Source: Prevotella sp902465605
Lineage (GTDB): Bacteria; Bacteroidota; Bacteroidia; Bacteroidales; Bacteroidaceae
Reading direction: 5' to 3'
Assembly: GCA_902465605.1 (NCBI GenBank)
Contig: CABQNT010000005.1
Span: 101,172-165,171 of the forward strand
Length of the DNA: 64,000 nt
Position 1 is the first letter of the stretch. Each line of letters opens with the position of its first letter. The notes beneath the pieces are model-generated. The model saw only the letters and a list, made by a program, of their open reading frames with translations, did not search any database and was not told the origin of the DNA. Made by a program: the position numbers and the translations under genes. This document shows, in pieces, positions 7,833 through 16,335 of the stretch.

Positions 7833-7840
7833 TACCTTTG
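7833..7840 (+). promoter_or_regulatory. -7 box of the nspC promoter
   Basis: TACCTTTG matches the Bacteroidetes -7 element; no clear TTTG is seen 19-20 bases upstream. It overlaps the most upstream possible start codon (TTG 7838) and so favours ATG at 7865. Confidence 0.5.
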
Positions 7841-7864
7841 CCCAGAAATACGTATCTAGGAGAC

Positions 7865-9034
7865 ATGAAAGTTGACGCAAAAACATTTGAGAACATAAGC
7901 AAACCTATTTATATTCTTGAAGAAACAAAACTGAGACGAAATCTTCAATTGATTAGCAGCGTAGCCGATAGAGCCGGGGTGGAGATTATATTGGCGTTTA
8001 AGGCCTATGCCTTGTGGAAAACTTTTCCGGTCTTTCGCGAGTATATTCACAGTACAACAGCCAGCTCACTGAATGAAGCCTTGTTGGGTTTTCATAAATT
8101 TGGCGCTTCTACTCATACTTATTCTCCTGCCTATGTGGAAGACGAGATTGAAGAGATAGCCCGTATGTCAAGCCATCTCACGTTTAATTCCCTATCACAA
8201 TTGGAACGTTTCGGGCAAACTGTCAAAAGCGTGAATCCATCCATTAACGTGGGCCTGCGTATCAATCCAGAATATTCTGAGGTGGGTACAGACTTGTATA
8301 ATCCATGTGCGCCGGGAACAAGATTTGGCGTAACGGCTAATAAACTACCTTGCGAGTTGCCTTCAGTAGTCACTGGATTTCATTGTCATTGTCATTGTGA
8401 AAGCGGTGCTGATGTGTTTAAGCGAACGCTTGCTCATATTGAAGAGAGGTTTTCTCCATGGTTTTCGCAAATTAAGTGGATTAATTTCGGCGGTGGACAC
8501 TTGATGACGCGCAAGGATTATGATATCGATTTGTTGGTACAAACCCTTCTTGATTTTAAGAAAAAATACCCACATCTGAAAGTAATTCTAGAACCAGGCA
8601 GCGCCTTTGCGTGGCAAACGGGACCGCTGGTGTCGCAGGTTGTCGATGTAGTAGAAGATCACGGCATCCGAACTGCTATCCTCAACGTGAGTTTTACGTG
8701 TCACATGCCCGACTGTTTGGAAATGCCATACATGCCGACGGTGCGGTTTGCCGATATCGTTGAGGAGGAAAAACATCTGCCAACCAAAGAACATATATAT
8801 AGATTAGGTGGAAATTCGTGCCTCAGTGGCGACTACATGGGGTCTTGGCGCTATGACCATGAACTGCAGGTTGGCGAAAACATCATTTTTGAAGATATGA
8901 TGCATTACACCACGGTCAAGACCAACATGTTCAATGGGGTGGGGCATCCAGCAATTGGATTCTTGCGTAAGAATGGCGAATTGGAAGTGCTACGCAAATA
9001 TACTTTTGACGACTATGCAGCTAGGATGGATTGA
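7865..9034 (+). CDS. nspC: Carboxynorspermidine/carboxyspermidine decarboxylase
   Basis: PLP enzyme of the alanine racemase-like fold that decarboxylates carboxyspermidine or carboxynorspermidine in the alternative polyamine pathway. In the 389-residue product the PLP lysine lies in LAFKAYALWKTFP near residue 45. Other family motifs are GFHCHCHCESGADVF, INFGGGHLMT, ILEPGSAFAW, and CHMPDCLEMPY with the active-site cysteine; LGGNSCLSGDYMG lies near the C-terminus. The partner dehydrogenase is not in this window. The start was chosen because of the upstream -7 box. Confidence 0.93.
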   Translation: MKVDAKTFENISKPIYILEETKLRRNLQLISSVADRAGVEIILAFKAYALWKTFPVFREYIHSTTASSLNEALLGFHKFGASTHTYSPAYVEDEIEEIARMSSHLTFNSLSQLERFGQTVKSVNPSINVGLRINPEYSEVGTDLYNPCAPGTRFGVTANKLPCELPSVVTGFHCHCHCESGADVFKRTLAHIEERFSPWFSQIKWINFGGGHLMTRKDYDIDLLVQTLLDFKKKYPHLKVILEPGSAFAWQTGPLVSQVVDVVEDHGIRTAILNVSFTCHMPDCLEMPYMPTVRFADIVEEEKHLPTKEHIYRLGGNSCLSGDYMGSWRYDHELQVGENIIFEDMMHYTTVKTNMFNGVGHPAIGFLRKNGELEVLRKYTFDDYAARMD

Positions 9035-9072
9035 AGAAATAGCAATCTGTTCAGAAAAAAATGATGATTTTA

Positions 9073-9103
9073 TTTGTACAGTCAGAAAAAAGCATTACCT
9101 TTG
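9073..9103 (+). promoter_or_regulatory. Promoter of the tRNA-Gly-Leu-Leu-Gly cluster
   Basis: TTTG at 9073-9076, 19 bases, TACCTTTG at 9096-9103: a full Bacteroidetes promoter about 40 bases before the first tRNA. Confidence 0.75.
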
Positions 9104-9141
9104 CACAGCATTTGGAGAAATGTCCCTTGCAAAAGGGTGAT

Positions 9142-9214
9142 GCGGCAATAGCTCAGTTGGTAGAGCACAACCTTGCCAAGGTTGGGGTCGCGAGTTCAAG
9201 TCTCGTTTGCCGCT
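9142..9214 (+). tRNA. tRNA-Gly (GCC)
   Basis: A cloverleaf of 73 bases with acceptor GCGGCAA/TTGCCGC, D-loop GCTCAGTTGGTAGAGC, anticodon loop with GCC (CCTTGCCAAGG) and T-arm GTTCAAGTC. CCA is not encoded. An identical copy is at 9472-9544. Confidence 0.95.
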
Positions 9215-9255
9215 CTCGTTCTGAATAAAACCAAAAGGGTAACTTTACCCAACTT

Positions 9256-9337
9256 GCCCAGGTGGCGGAATTGGTAGACGCGCACGTTTCAGGTGCGTGT
9301 GTTTAACAACGTGCAGGTTCGATCCCTGTTCTGGGCA
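9256..9337 (+). tRNA. tRNA-Leu (CAG)
   Basis: An 82-base tRNA with a long variable arm. The acceptor is GCCCAGG/TCTGGGC, the anticodon loop is TTCAGGT between paired CACGT and GCGTG, and the T-arm contains GTTCGATCC. Confidence 0.94.
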
Positions 9338-9364
9338 CTTTTATTCAGGATGGTAACAAATGTT

Positions 9365-9448
9365 GGAGAGGTGGCGGAATTGGTAGACGCGCTACTTTGA
9401 GGGGGTAGTGAAAATTGTTTCGTGGGAGTTCGAGTCTCCTCCTCTTCA
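9365..9448 (+). tRNA. tRNA-Leu (GAG)
   Basis: An 84-base tRNA with a long variable arm. The acceptor is GGAGAGG/CCTCTTC with one G-T pair. The anticodon stem is CTACT/GGTAG around TTGAGGG, giving GAG. The T-arm contains GTTCGAGTC. Confidence 0.94.
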
Positions 9449-9471
9449 CGTTTTGTTGTTATTATATTGAT

Positions 9472-9544
9472 GCGGCAATAGCTCAGTTGGTAGAGCACAA
9501 CCTTGCCAAGGTTGGGGTCGCGAGTTCAAGTCTCGTTTGCCGCT
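9472..9544 (+). tRNA. tRNA-Gly (GCC), second copy
   Basis: Identical in all 73 bases to the tRNA at 9142-9214, so the cluster is bounded by direct repeats 330 bp apart. It is followed by a run of T. Confidence 0.95.
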
Positions 9545-9571
9545 CTTTTTTTTAGAGAAACATGCTCATTC

Positions 9572-10126
9572 ATGAATTTATATTTAAGATACTTTGATCG
9601 TGAGACATTAGTTTATAATGTTGAAGAAGCTTTAGAGTTTTTGCGTTCTATACCCGAGATAGTGGTAGACATGGATTTGGAATCAGACATCCGCGATTAT
9701 GTTGCAAGCGACGTCTTCTATCCAAAACGTTATAAGGTACGCCCCCGAGTATATTTCATCATTATCAAGACCACGGCAGAAACGATGCTCGATTTCAAGC
9801 AAAAAAAAGCGTTACACCCATCCAATCATTCAGCAGGCCCCATTGACAAGCGGGATATTGCTGCCACAGCTATGACGCGTTTGACCGAAGTTCATGAAGG
9901 TTGGTATGAGGGCTCGCTTGATTTCAAGAGGGTAATTTTGATTCCATCTACCGGCAAACATGAATATAGAGATACACAGTTCGTAGCGCGATGCAAGGCC
10001 AATTCCGGACAAGATTGTTACGACCGTATCGTTGATTATCTTAAAGATCGTGTTGATAGTCGTTCACAGTTTCCTTCAGCGAAAGGCAAAAACTTCCGTT
10101 TCAAGTATTTAGGTATGTGGAAATAG
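9572..10126 (+). CDS. Conserved hypothetical protein upstream of ssb
   Basis: I do not recognise a named domain. The 184-residue protein is soluble, with no signal peptide, and has alternating strands and helices (MNLYLRYFDRETLVYNVEE..., ending NFRFKYLGMWK). The reading frame is open from 9503, inside the tRNA-Gly gene, so ATG at 9572 is the realistic start. It precedes ssb by 28 bases on the same strand and is probably cotranscribed with ssb, gldE and the phosphopantetheinyl transferase. Confidence 0.75.
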   Translation: MNLYLRYFDRETLVYNVEEALEFLRSIPEIVVDMDLESDIRDYVASDVFYPKRYKVRPRVYFIIIKTTAETMLDFKQKKALHPSNHSAGPIDKRDIAATAMTRLTEVHEGWYEGSLDFKRVILIPSTGKHEYRDTQFVARCKANSGQDCYDRIVDYLKDRVDSRSQFPSAKGKNFRFKYLGMWK

Positions 10127-10154
10127 CTTATTTTTCATCAAATAGTACATTGTC

Positions 10155-10577
10155 ATGAATAAAGTAATGCTCATCGGTAATGTTGGTAAAGACCCAGAAG
10201 TAAGATATTTTGAGGCCGATCAAGCGGTTGCCCAGTTAACGCTGGCAACAACTGAGCGCGGCTATACGTTACAAAATGGCACTCGTGTTCCCGACCACAC
10301 TGATTGGCATAACATCGTTTTCTATCGAGGTTTGGCCAAGGTTGTCGAGAAATATGTCCATAAGGGTGACAAACTGTATGTTGAAGGGCGTCTTAGATAT
10401 AGGACATACGATGACCAACGTGGTATCAAACGATATGTCACAGAGGTGCTAGCAGATAGCATGGAACTCCTTTCCCCTAAGCGTGGTGTCTCGCCAGATG
10501 CGGACGATAAAATAGAGAAGAGTGGTTCCTCAGAGACGACCACCCCGACCAATGACACAACTAAACTACCTTTTTAA
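10155..10577 (+). CDS. ssb: Single-stranded DNA-binding protein
   Basis: Binds single-stranded DNA in replication and repair. The OB-fold covers residues 1-110 (MNKVMLIGNVGKDPEVRY, then WHNIVFYRGLAKVVEKYVHKG and LYVEGRLRYRTYDD). A short serine- and threonine-rich tail ends in KLPF, matching the conserved partner-binding tip ending in PF. The 140-residue length is on the short side. gldE starts 2 bases after the stop codon, as in Bacteroidetes ssb-gldE loci. Confidence 0.95.
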   Translation: MNKVMLIGNVGKDPEVRYFEADQAVAQLTLATTERGYTLQNGTRVPDHTDWHNIVFYRGLAKVVEKYVHKGDKLYVEGRLRYRTYDDQRGIKRYVTEVLADSMELLSPKRGVSPDADDKIEKSGSSETTTPTNDTTKLPF

Positions 10578-10579
10578 AA

Positions 10580-11926
10580 TTGGATATTTCCATCATAACC
10601 TCCTCTTTATCAGATGTCACCTTTCAGACCCCAACAATAGGCGCCATCTTTGCAGCCATTCTGGCAGGGCTGTTGTTGCTGGTTTCTGGCTTCTCAAGTG
10701 GCTCTGAAATAGCTTATTTTAGTCTTTCTCCCACCGATCTCGCTGCCTTGGACGGTGAACGGAATGTCCGCGACCGCAAGATTCAAATGCTGCGTGAAGA
10801 TAGCCAACGTACATTGGCTACCATATTGATTACTAATAACTTTGTAAATGTCACCATTATTATGTTGTGCAACTATGTGTTTGGTTCGGTTGTTCATTTC
10901 GGACCAAAGGCATATTGGTTAGAATTTCTGACTATCACGGTATTGTTAACCTTCTTATTATTGTTGTTTGGTGAGATTATGCCGAAGGTTTATAGCCGTC
11001 AAAATCCCTTGAAGTTTTGCCGTAATAGTGTAGATGGTATCGTTATTTTCCGAAAATTGTTTTGGCCTATCGAGAACATCTTGTTACGAAGTGGCGTCAT
11101 AGCCGAGCGGGTTATTCAGAGGAAAAACCATGTCCTTAGTGTGGATGATTTGGAACAGGCTTTGGAATTAACTGACAAAGAAGATATTAAGGACGAACAG
11201 AGCATGCTTCAGGGGATTATCCGTTTTGGGGATGAGACGGCAAAAGAAGTGATGACGCCGCGAAAAGACATAGTTGACATAGACATTCATTCTAATTTTA
11301 ATGAAGTCATGCAGTGCATCATCGAAAACAACTATAGTCGTATTCCCGTGTATCAGGACAATGATGACAATATCCGTGGCGTTTTGTACATCAAAGATTT
11401 GCTCCCTCATCTCAACAAGCCTGCCGCTTTTCGTTGGCAGAGCCTCATCAGACCTGCCTACTTTGTACCTGGCACGAAGAAGATTGATGACTTGATGACT
11501 GAGTTTCAGGAGAATAAAGTGCACATTGCCATCGTTGTTGACGAGTTTGGAGGAACATGTGGATTGATTACCTTGGAAGACATTCTGGAAGAAATTGTCG
11601 GAGAAATCAATGATGAATATGATGAGGAAGAACGCACATTTTCTAAATTAAACGAAAATACGTACCTGTTTGAAGGTAAGACCCCATTGTCCGATTTCTT
11701 CAAAATCTTAGACATCCATGATGATGAGTTCAGTGATGTTCAGGGTGATGCCGACTCTTTAGCCGGATTGCTGTTAGAGATGAAGGGCGATTTTCTCCAT
11801 CTTCACGAGAAAATCAGCTATAAGAATTATACTTTTGAGATTGTGGGAATCGAGGAGAGGCGTATCAGTCAGGTGAAATTGGTAGTCCATCCCATTGCTA
11901 CGGATGAGAACGAAGTAAACGAATAA
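10580..11926 (+). CDS. gldE: GldE-like CNNM/CBS-pair membrane protein
   Basis: A 448-residue inner-membrane protein of the CorC/HlyC-CNNM type. It has an N-terminal DUF21 (CNNM) region with several membrane segments (residues about 15-190), a CBS pair beginning near MTPRKDIVDID (about 215-345), and a C-terminal transporter-associated domain. GldE is linked to gliding and type 9 secretion in Flavobacteria and sits after ssb there too. Here gldD is not adjacent and a phosphopantetheinyl transferase follows after 2 bases. The start is a TTG 2 bases after the ssb stop; no ATG occurs early in the frame. Confidence 0.88.
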   Translation: MDISIITSSLSDVTFQTPTIGAIFAAILAGLLLLVSGFSSGSEIAYFSLSPTDLAALDGERNVRDRKIQMLREDSQRTLATILITNNFVNVTIIMLCNYVFGSVVHFGPKAYWLEFLTITVLLTFLLLLFGEIMPKVYSRQNPLKFCRNSVDGIVIFRKLFWPIENILLRSGVIAERVIQRKNHVLSVDDLEQALELTDKEDIKDEQSMLQGIIRFGDETAKEVMTPRKDIVDIDIHSNFNEVMQCIIENNYSRIPVYQDNDDNIRGVLYIKDLLPHLNKPAAFRWQSLIRPAYFVPGTKKIDDLMTEFQENKVHIAIVVDEFGGTCGLITLEDILEEIVGEINDEYDEEERTFSKLNENTYLFEGKTPLSDFFKILDIHDDEFSDVQGDADSLAGLLLEMKGDFLHLHEKISYKNYTFEIVGIEERRISQVKLVVHPIATDENEVNE

Positions 11927-11928
11927 CA

Positions 11929-12525
11929 ATGCCCGTCCTCAGAATTAGCCAGTTGACAAAGGATGTGAAACTTGGTCTGTGGAAGATTGATGAGTCCATA
12001 GATGAGTTTCAGTCTGCCTATCCACACCTTGAACAAGTTGTTTCCAGTTATCGTCATTTAGAACTCAAGCGCCAAAAAATGGCGGTCTACGCTTTGTTGT
12101 ATGCTATGAATGGCAACCATCAAGTCATCATCAATCATGATTCTCATGGCAAACCTTTACTGCAAGATTATCATATTAGTATCAGTGATACAGCGGGTTA
12201 TGTATCCATCATTTTGAGTAGTACAAAAGAAGTGGCCGTCGATATCGAGTATTACAGCAACCGGGTGGAGCGCATTGCCAAGCGGTTTCTTCGTGAAGAC
12301 GAAGTGGCTGGCACCACAGAGAGCCGGCTCATCCATTGGAGCGCCAAGGAAACGGTGTTCAAATACTTCTCCGCTCATCGGTTGCAATATGCGGATATGC
12401 GTCTGCATCCATTCCAAGTGGCCAGCGAAGGGTGTGTCAACGTCGACAATTTGAAGGCCAACCAAACGGTTCCCGTTTATTATCATCTCAACGACAGGTA
12501 TGTTTTAACCTACACCTACGAATGA
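11929..12525 (+). CDS. 4'-phosphopantetheinyl transferase superfamily protein
   Basis: Transfers phosphopantetheine from CoA to carrier proteins. The 198-residue Sfp-type enzyme has the magnesium-binding VAVDIEYYSNRVERIAKRFL (about 101-120) and the second motif WSAKETVFKYF (about 139-149), including the conserved K-E and K. It starts 2 bases after gldE ends and closes the ssb-gldE operon, followed directly by a strong terminator. Its carrier substrate, fatty acid or secondary metabolite, cannot be decided. Confidence 0.87.
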   Translation: MPVLRISQLTKDVKLGLWKIDESIDEFQSAYPHLEQVVSSYRHLELKRQKMAVYALLYAMNGNHQVIINHDSHGKPLLQDYHISISDTAGYVSIILSSTKEVAVDIEYYSNRVERIAKRFLREDEVAGTTESRLIHWSAKETVFKYFSAHRLQYADMRLHPFQVASEGCVNVDNLKANQTVPVYYHLNDRYVLTYTYE

Positions 12526-12563
12526 AGAGAGCGCCTATCTCAAACAAGATAAGCGCTCTCTTC
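12524..12563. terminator. Strong bidirectional terminator
   Basis: GAAGAGAGCGC (12524-12534) pairs perfectly with 12553-12563. An inner stem TATCT/AGATA closes a 6-base loop, with one mismatch between the stems. It begins within the transferase stop codon and separates convergent genes (transferase and pgk). Confidence 0.85.
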
Positions 12564-12606
12564 GCTATATTTATGCTTGCAAGGACATGTCCCTTGCATG
12601 CTGTTT

Positions 12607-13857
12607 TCAGCCTTTAATGGCAGCTACACCGGGAAGAGTTTTTCCCTCAATGGCTTCAAGCATCGCGCCACCACCAGTAGACACGTAAGAAACCTTGTCG
12701 GCCAAGCCAAACTTGTTGACAGCTGCCACTGAGTCGCCACCGCCAACCAAAGAGAATGCACCGTTCTCTTGTGTGGCTTGTGCTACATACTTGGCAATCT
12801 CACCAGTACCGTGTGCGAAGTTCTCCAACTCGAACACGCCAACAGGACCGTTCCACAGTATGGTCTTAGAATCGAGAATAATCTTCTTCCAGTTCTCCAA
12901 ACTCTCTTCCGATGCGTCCATGCCTTCCCATTCGTCTGGAATTTCATTGATGGGGAACACCTTGCGTTCGGTGTCGTTTGAGAATTCCTTTCCGCAAACG
13001 GTTGCTACTGACAATGACAGATTGACACCCTTTTCTTTGGCGGCTTTCATCACATTGAGAGCTTCTGGCATCAAATCATCTTCGTGCAATGACTTACCGA
13101 TTTTACCGCCTTGTGCTTTGACAAAGGTATAACCCATGCCACCGCCGATAATCAAGTTGTCTACCTTGTCAAGCAAGTTCTTAATAACACCCAGCTTAGA
13201 GCTTACCTTGCTGCCGCCGATGATGGCAGTGAAAGGATGCTGTGCGTTCTTCAACACGTTGTCAATGGCAGTCACCTCTTTCTCCATCAGGTAGCCCAGC
13301 ATCTTGCTGTCGGCGTCAAAGTAATCGGCGATCACAGCTGTAGAAGCGTGCTTGCGGTGAGCGGTACCAAAGGCATCGTTTACATATACGTCTGCGTACG
13401 AAGCCAGTTTCTTGGCAAAGTTAGCCTGGCTGGTCTTCATGGCTTTCTTTGCCTCGTCGTATTCAGGTGTGCCTTTTTCAACACCTACGGGCTTGCCTTC
13501 TTCTTCGGCATAGAATCGAAGATTTTCTAACAACAAGGCTTCACCCATCTTCAAGTCAGCTGCTTCTTTCTCGGCATGGCCACAGTCTTTCGCAAATTTC
13601 ACGTCAACGCCCAAAGCGTCTGAAACGTTTTTAACGATTTGATTGAGTGACAATTCAGCCTTCACTTTGCCTTTGGGCTTGCCCATGTGACTCATCATGA
13701 TGACAGCACCGCCGTCTGCAAGAATTTTCTTCAGCGTAGGCAGAGCACCACGAATGCGAGTGTCGTCGGTTACCTTTCCATTTTCATCCAATGGAACATT
13801 GAAGTCTACGCGTACAATTGCTTTCTTTCCAGCAAAATTGAATTGATCAATTTTCAT
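12607..13857 (-). CDS. pgk: Phosphoglycerate kinase
   Basis: Glycolytic ATP-forming kinase acting on 1,3-bisphosphoglycerate. The 416-residue product has the signature RVDFNVPLDENGKV near the start, the substrate-binding MMSHMGKPKG, the hinge-region GGGMGYTFVKAQGGKIGKS, and the nucleotide-binding GPVGVFE and GGGDSVAAVNKFG. Length is normal. It is a single-gene leftward unit between a terminator and a 500-bp intergenic region holding a foldback element and a repeat array. Confidence 0.97.
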   Translation of the reverse strand: MKIDQFNFAGKKAIVRVDFNVPLDENGKVTDDTRIRGALPTLKKILADGGAVIMMSHMGKPKGKVKAELSLNQIVKNVSDALGVDVKFAKDCGHAEKEAADLKMGEALLLENLRFYAEEEGKPVGVEKGTPEYDEAKKAMKTSQANFAKKLASYADVYVNDAFGTAHRKHASTAVIADYFDADSKMLGYLMEKEVTAIDNVLKNAQHPFTAIIGGSKVSSKLGVIKNLLDKVDNLIIGGGMGYTFVKAQGGKIGKSLHEDDLMPEALNVMKAAKEKGVNLSLSVATVCGKEFSNDTERKVFPINEIPDEWEGMDASEESLENWKKIILDSKTILWNGPVGVFELENFAHGTGEIAKYVAQATQENGAFSLVGGGDSVAAVNKFGLADKVSYVSTGGGAMLEAIEGKTLPGVAAIKG

Positions 13858-13904
13858 TTTCGAATCTTTTATTTGTTAATGATAATTTATTCTCGTTGTG
13901 TTGA

Positions 13905-13912
13905 CAAAGTTA
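13905..13912 (-). promoter_or_regulatory. Possible -7 box for pgk
   Basis: On the minus strand this reads TAACTTTG, 48 bases before the pgk start. There is no TTTG at the expected distance, so support is partial. Confidence 0.4.
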
Positions 13913-13954
13913 CGAAAAATAGCTGTGAATACACTCTATTTTATGGGTTCTTTT

Positions 13955-14155
13955 TATTGGCAGGTTCTATAAATTACCACCGCATATAGTCATTAAATAT
14001 TTATGAAATACGTTTTGTTATCTTTTGGTTTCTTTTTGGTTCAAAATGTAAGTTCGTTCAGTCGTGTAGCTCGCTACACTCCTTCACTCTCTTGCATTTT
14101 GACCTCAAAAAAAAGCTCAAAATCTAACAAAGCTAATTTATAGAACCAGCCTATT
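13955..14155. mobile_element. 193-bp MITE-like foldback element
   Basis: Terminal inverted repeats of 18 bp at 13959-13976 and 14134-14151 (GGCAGGTTCTATAAATTA and its complement, one mismatch) bound a 193-bp non-coding segment. The flanking TATT at 13955-13958 and 14152-14155 may be a 4-bp target duplication. The interior also folds: 14011-14049 is partly complementary to 14092-14132, and GTGTAG-CTCG-CTACAC at 14064-14079 forms the tip. This is the structure of a non-autonomous element; no transposase is present. Confidence 0.65.
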
Positions 14156-14204
14156 TTGTCATCACTCTGTAGCTTGATTGATTCCATTGTTTTTCTTTCA
14201 AAAA

Positions 14205-14292
14205 CCAATCTCCATGACTTTGACTGCCAATGTCATTGACCTTGACTGCCAAACTCTATGACTTTGACTGCCAAACTCAATGAGATTGCACG
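14205..14292. repeat. Four-unit 22-bp palindrome array, locus A
   Basis: Units at 14205, 14227, 14249 and 14271, each 22 bp. The core consensus across all loci is CAAANTCAWTGANTTTG. Units 1-3 here share the ending TTGACTG. The array lies 50 bp right of the foldback element and about 80 bp left of the 3' end of the DUF1460 gene. Confidence 0.85.
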
Positions 14293-14370
14293 GCAATGGT
14301 AAAAACCTGTAAATAACAGCGTTTTGAGGTTGAATAAAAGAGCTGTTCAATTGGCCGGCAACCCTTGTGC

Positions 14371-15219
14371 TTACAGCCCGGCACACCTGACCGCCCTGAT
14401 GCCAATTTGTGAACGTTGCCTACTCATGTACTTGTTGAGCGTCATCGGTTCTTCCACCACTTTCCCGTGAATGGAGGAGGCATTGAGCAGATGCAGGCCA
14501 TCGTCATGCCAGATGGCTATGCCGACGTGACTGGTATCTAGCCCTTTTCGGCTGGTGAGCATGGCCAGGATGTCACCGTCTTTGATGCATTGCCTGAGGA
14601 GGGGCGTATTGCGAATGCTGTCCTTGGGAATGTACAGATATTCGTTGCCACTTAGCTCAATCTCCATCTCTCGAATGGCTGCGATGACCTCCGGCTTGCC
14701 CTTCATCATCGGATAATACTGCGGATTGGTTGTCATGTAGTGCAGGTCGAGTACCTGTGTGGCTGAGAAAGGAGGGTCAAGCTCTTCAACATGTTGGATG
14801 TAGCCCATGCGCACGTTGTCTTCTATCCATGATGAGAAGTAGTGAAGACGGTTGGGATAAGCTACTTTTCCATTGTGATATCTGATGAGTCGCAGAAATT
14901 GACAAAAGTCTTGAAAACGCTTTTGATGGTTCTTGTGGCATAAGAAAAGCGCCAAAACATTTTCCACATACGTTGTACAGTCAAGTTCGCGCAAGTTGAT
15001 GACCAAGTTCTCTCGGTCGTTGCTTTCCAAGGTCTTGGCAATATAGGGCGTTCCAATCAACTGACGAGCAAAAAATATCACCATGTTTGTGCCTTTGTCT
15101 TGCTGGCGGGCAGAGGCGAGAAGTTGCTCAACCTTTACACTGTCAGCTTTTTCATATTGCAGGGTTTGCCCGAAGACCTGTAGGCAGAAGGTGGATAATA
15201 GTAAAAATAGCAGTCGCAT
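14371..15219 (-). CDS. DUF1460 family cell-wall amidase-like protein
   Basis: Exported protein of the NlpC/P60-like papain fold, DUF1460 family; members studied structurally are thought to be N-acetylmuramoyl-L-alanine amidases. In the 282-residue product a signal peptide covers residues 1-17 (MRLLFLLLSTFCLQVFGQ). The probable catalytic cysteine is in LRELDCTTYVENVLAL (near 80), and the histidine is in LDTSHVGIAIWHDD (near 230). It is the last gene of a leftward operon, 8 bases after the DUF4421 gene. Confidence 0.85.
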   Translation of the reverse strand: MRLLFLLLSTFCLQVFGQTLQYEKADSVKVEQLLASARQQDKGTNMVIFFARQLIGTPYIAKTLESNDRENLVINLRELDCTTYVENVLALFLCHKNHQKRFQDFCQFLRLIRYHNGKVAYPNRLHYFSSWIEDNVRMGYIQHVEELDPPFSATQVLDLHYMTTNPQYYPMMKGKPEVIAAIREMEIELSGNEYLYIPKDSIRNTPLLRQCIKDGDILAMLTSRKGLDTSHVGIAIWHDDGLHLLNASSIHGKVVEEPMTLNKYMSRQRSQIGIRAVRCAGL

Positions 15220-15227
15220 ATATCAAA

Positions 15228-16322
15228 TTATTTTTGTTTTATTTTGCCAAAATTAAATCCTACATAGATGTTGAAGTTACCGAAAATGGTACTTGTAGAA
15301 AACTGACCTTTCTGATAGTTGTATGCGTGGAATATGGTACTTGTGCCTACATAATAGCGCGTATTGTTCCACACAACGCCAAGCCGGCCTACTGCATCGA
15401 CGTTGAAATTCTTCAGATTGTAATCATGGGTGGTCGTTTGTTCTTTCAAAACGTCACCCACGCTGTGCTTGTACGCCAGTCCCAGGCATAGGGAAGAGGC
15501 AAACAGCCAGTTGTGAGCAAACACCCAGTTATAAGCATATCCGCCAGAAATTGAAATGTCGGAGTAGTGATAATTACCAAATGTCAGACGTGTGTCTTCT
15601 TTCGTTTTTCCCTCTTCCCCTGGTTTTAGCACCGATGTGACCAGATGATTGAGTTCAGACAGGTCGATGCTCATCTTGTGCTTGGTATAGCCAATGCCCA
15701 CCATAGGCGACCCATAACTTCTTCGTTGCACCGTAGATTGGCTGAAAGCGGCTGGGTAAGAGAACTTTCGGTGATTGAAAATGTAATAGAGATTGAAACC
15801 CTTGATGCTCGACTTGAACCCATTAAACGGTTGTTTCTCAAGAGGTTTGGTGTCGATTTTATCATCAATATACAGGCTTCTGATACTATATAAGTTGCCC
15901 GTTTTACGATAAAACAAATCTATGGTGAGGCGTGAAGAATAGAGACTTAGGTCTAATTCTTGGCGATCCTTATTCTTGTCGTAGTGTTTGAGGTCGAAGG
16001 TATAGCCCAGAAAAAACCACCTATAGCCAACGAAAGGGCCTATCTTGATGCTCGGTTGAGGTGCCAAAGTGACGGATTGGCCTTCGTGGTTGCGCAGGCG
16101 ATAGCCCTCATAGGTGTTCGTGTTTTGCAGCATCACGGTGTAGTAGTAATGCTGTGGCTCGACATAATTGGTGTCTACTTCCGAGAAACTCTCTACGAAC
16201 CTGACCGCCCCCTGGGTTAGTTTCTTGAAGAAACCTTTTCTCTCAGGTATGGTATCAGCCAGCATGTGGGTCGAAAATACGACCAACAACAGTAGTGTGT
16301 ATCGTTTGTAGTGTAGCATCAA
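15228..16322 (-). CDS. DUF4421 family outer-membrane protein
   Basis: A 364-residue exported protein. It has a signal peptide to about residue 23, then many amphipathic strands with aromatic ends (YYYTVMLQNTNTYEGYRL, GYRWFFLGYTFDL), ending IYVGFNFGKIKQK, which suggests an outer-membrane beta-barrel. It matches the DUF4421 layout found in Bacteroidetes; the function is unknown. It lies 8 bases from the DUF1460 gene and 13 bases from the oxidoreductase, so all three are probably in one operon. Confidence 0.8.
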   Translation of the reverse strand: MMLHYKRYTLLLLVVFSTHMLADTIPERKGFFKKLTQGAVRFVESFSEVDTNYVEPQHYYYTVMLQNTNTYEGYRLRNHEGQSVTLAPQPSIKIGPFVGYRWFFLGYTFDLKHYDKNKDRQELDLSLYSSRLTIDLFYRKTGNLYSIRSLYIDDKIDTKPLEKQPFNGFKSSIKGFNLYYIFNHRKFSYPAAFSQSTVQRRSYGSPMVGIGYTKHKMSIDLSELNHLVTSVLKPGEEGKTKEDTRLTFGNYHYSDISISGGYAYNWVFAHNWLFASSLCLGLAYKHSVGDVLKEQTTTHDYNLKNFNVDAVGRLGVVWNNTRYYVGTSTIFHAYNYQKGQFSTSTIFGNFNIYVGFNFGKIKQK

Positions 16323-16335
16323 AATAGGTATGCAG

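Noticed and set aside
9142..9544. tRNA-Gly repeats as attachment sites of an integrated element
   Set aside because: Only two tRNA-Leu genes lie between them; no integrase or foreign gene.
9503..9571. Upstream extension of the gene at 9572
   Set aside because: The extension lies within tRNA-Gly (9472-9544), so it cannot be the true N-terminus.
14205..14292. Repeat arrays as CRISPR arrays
   Set aside because: The 22-bp units abut without spacers, only four units per site, and no cas genes are present.
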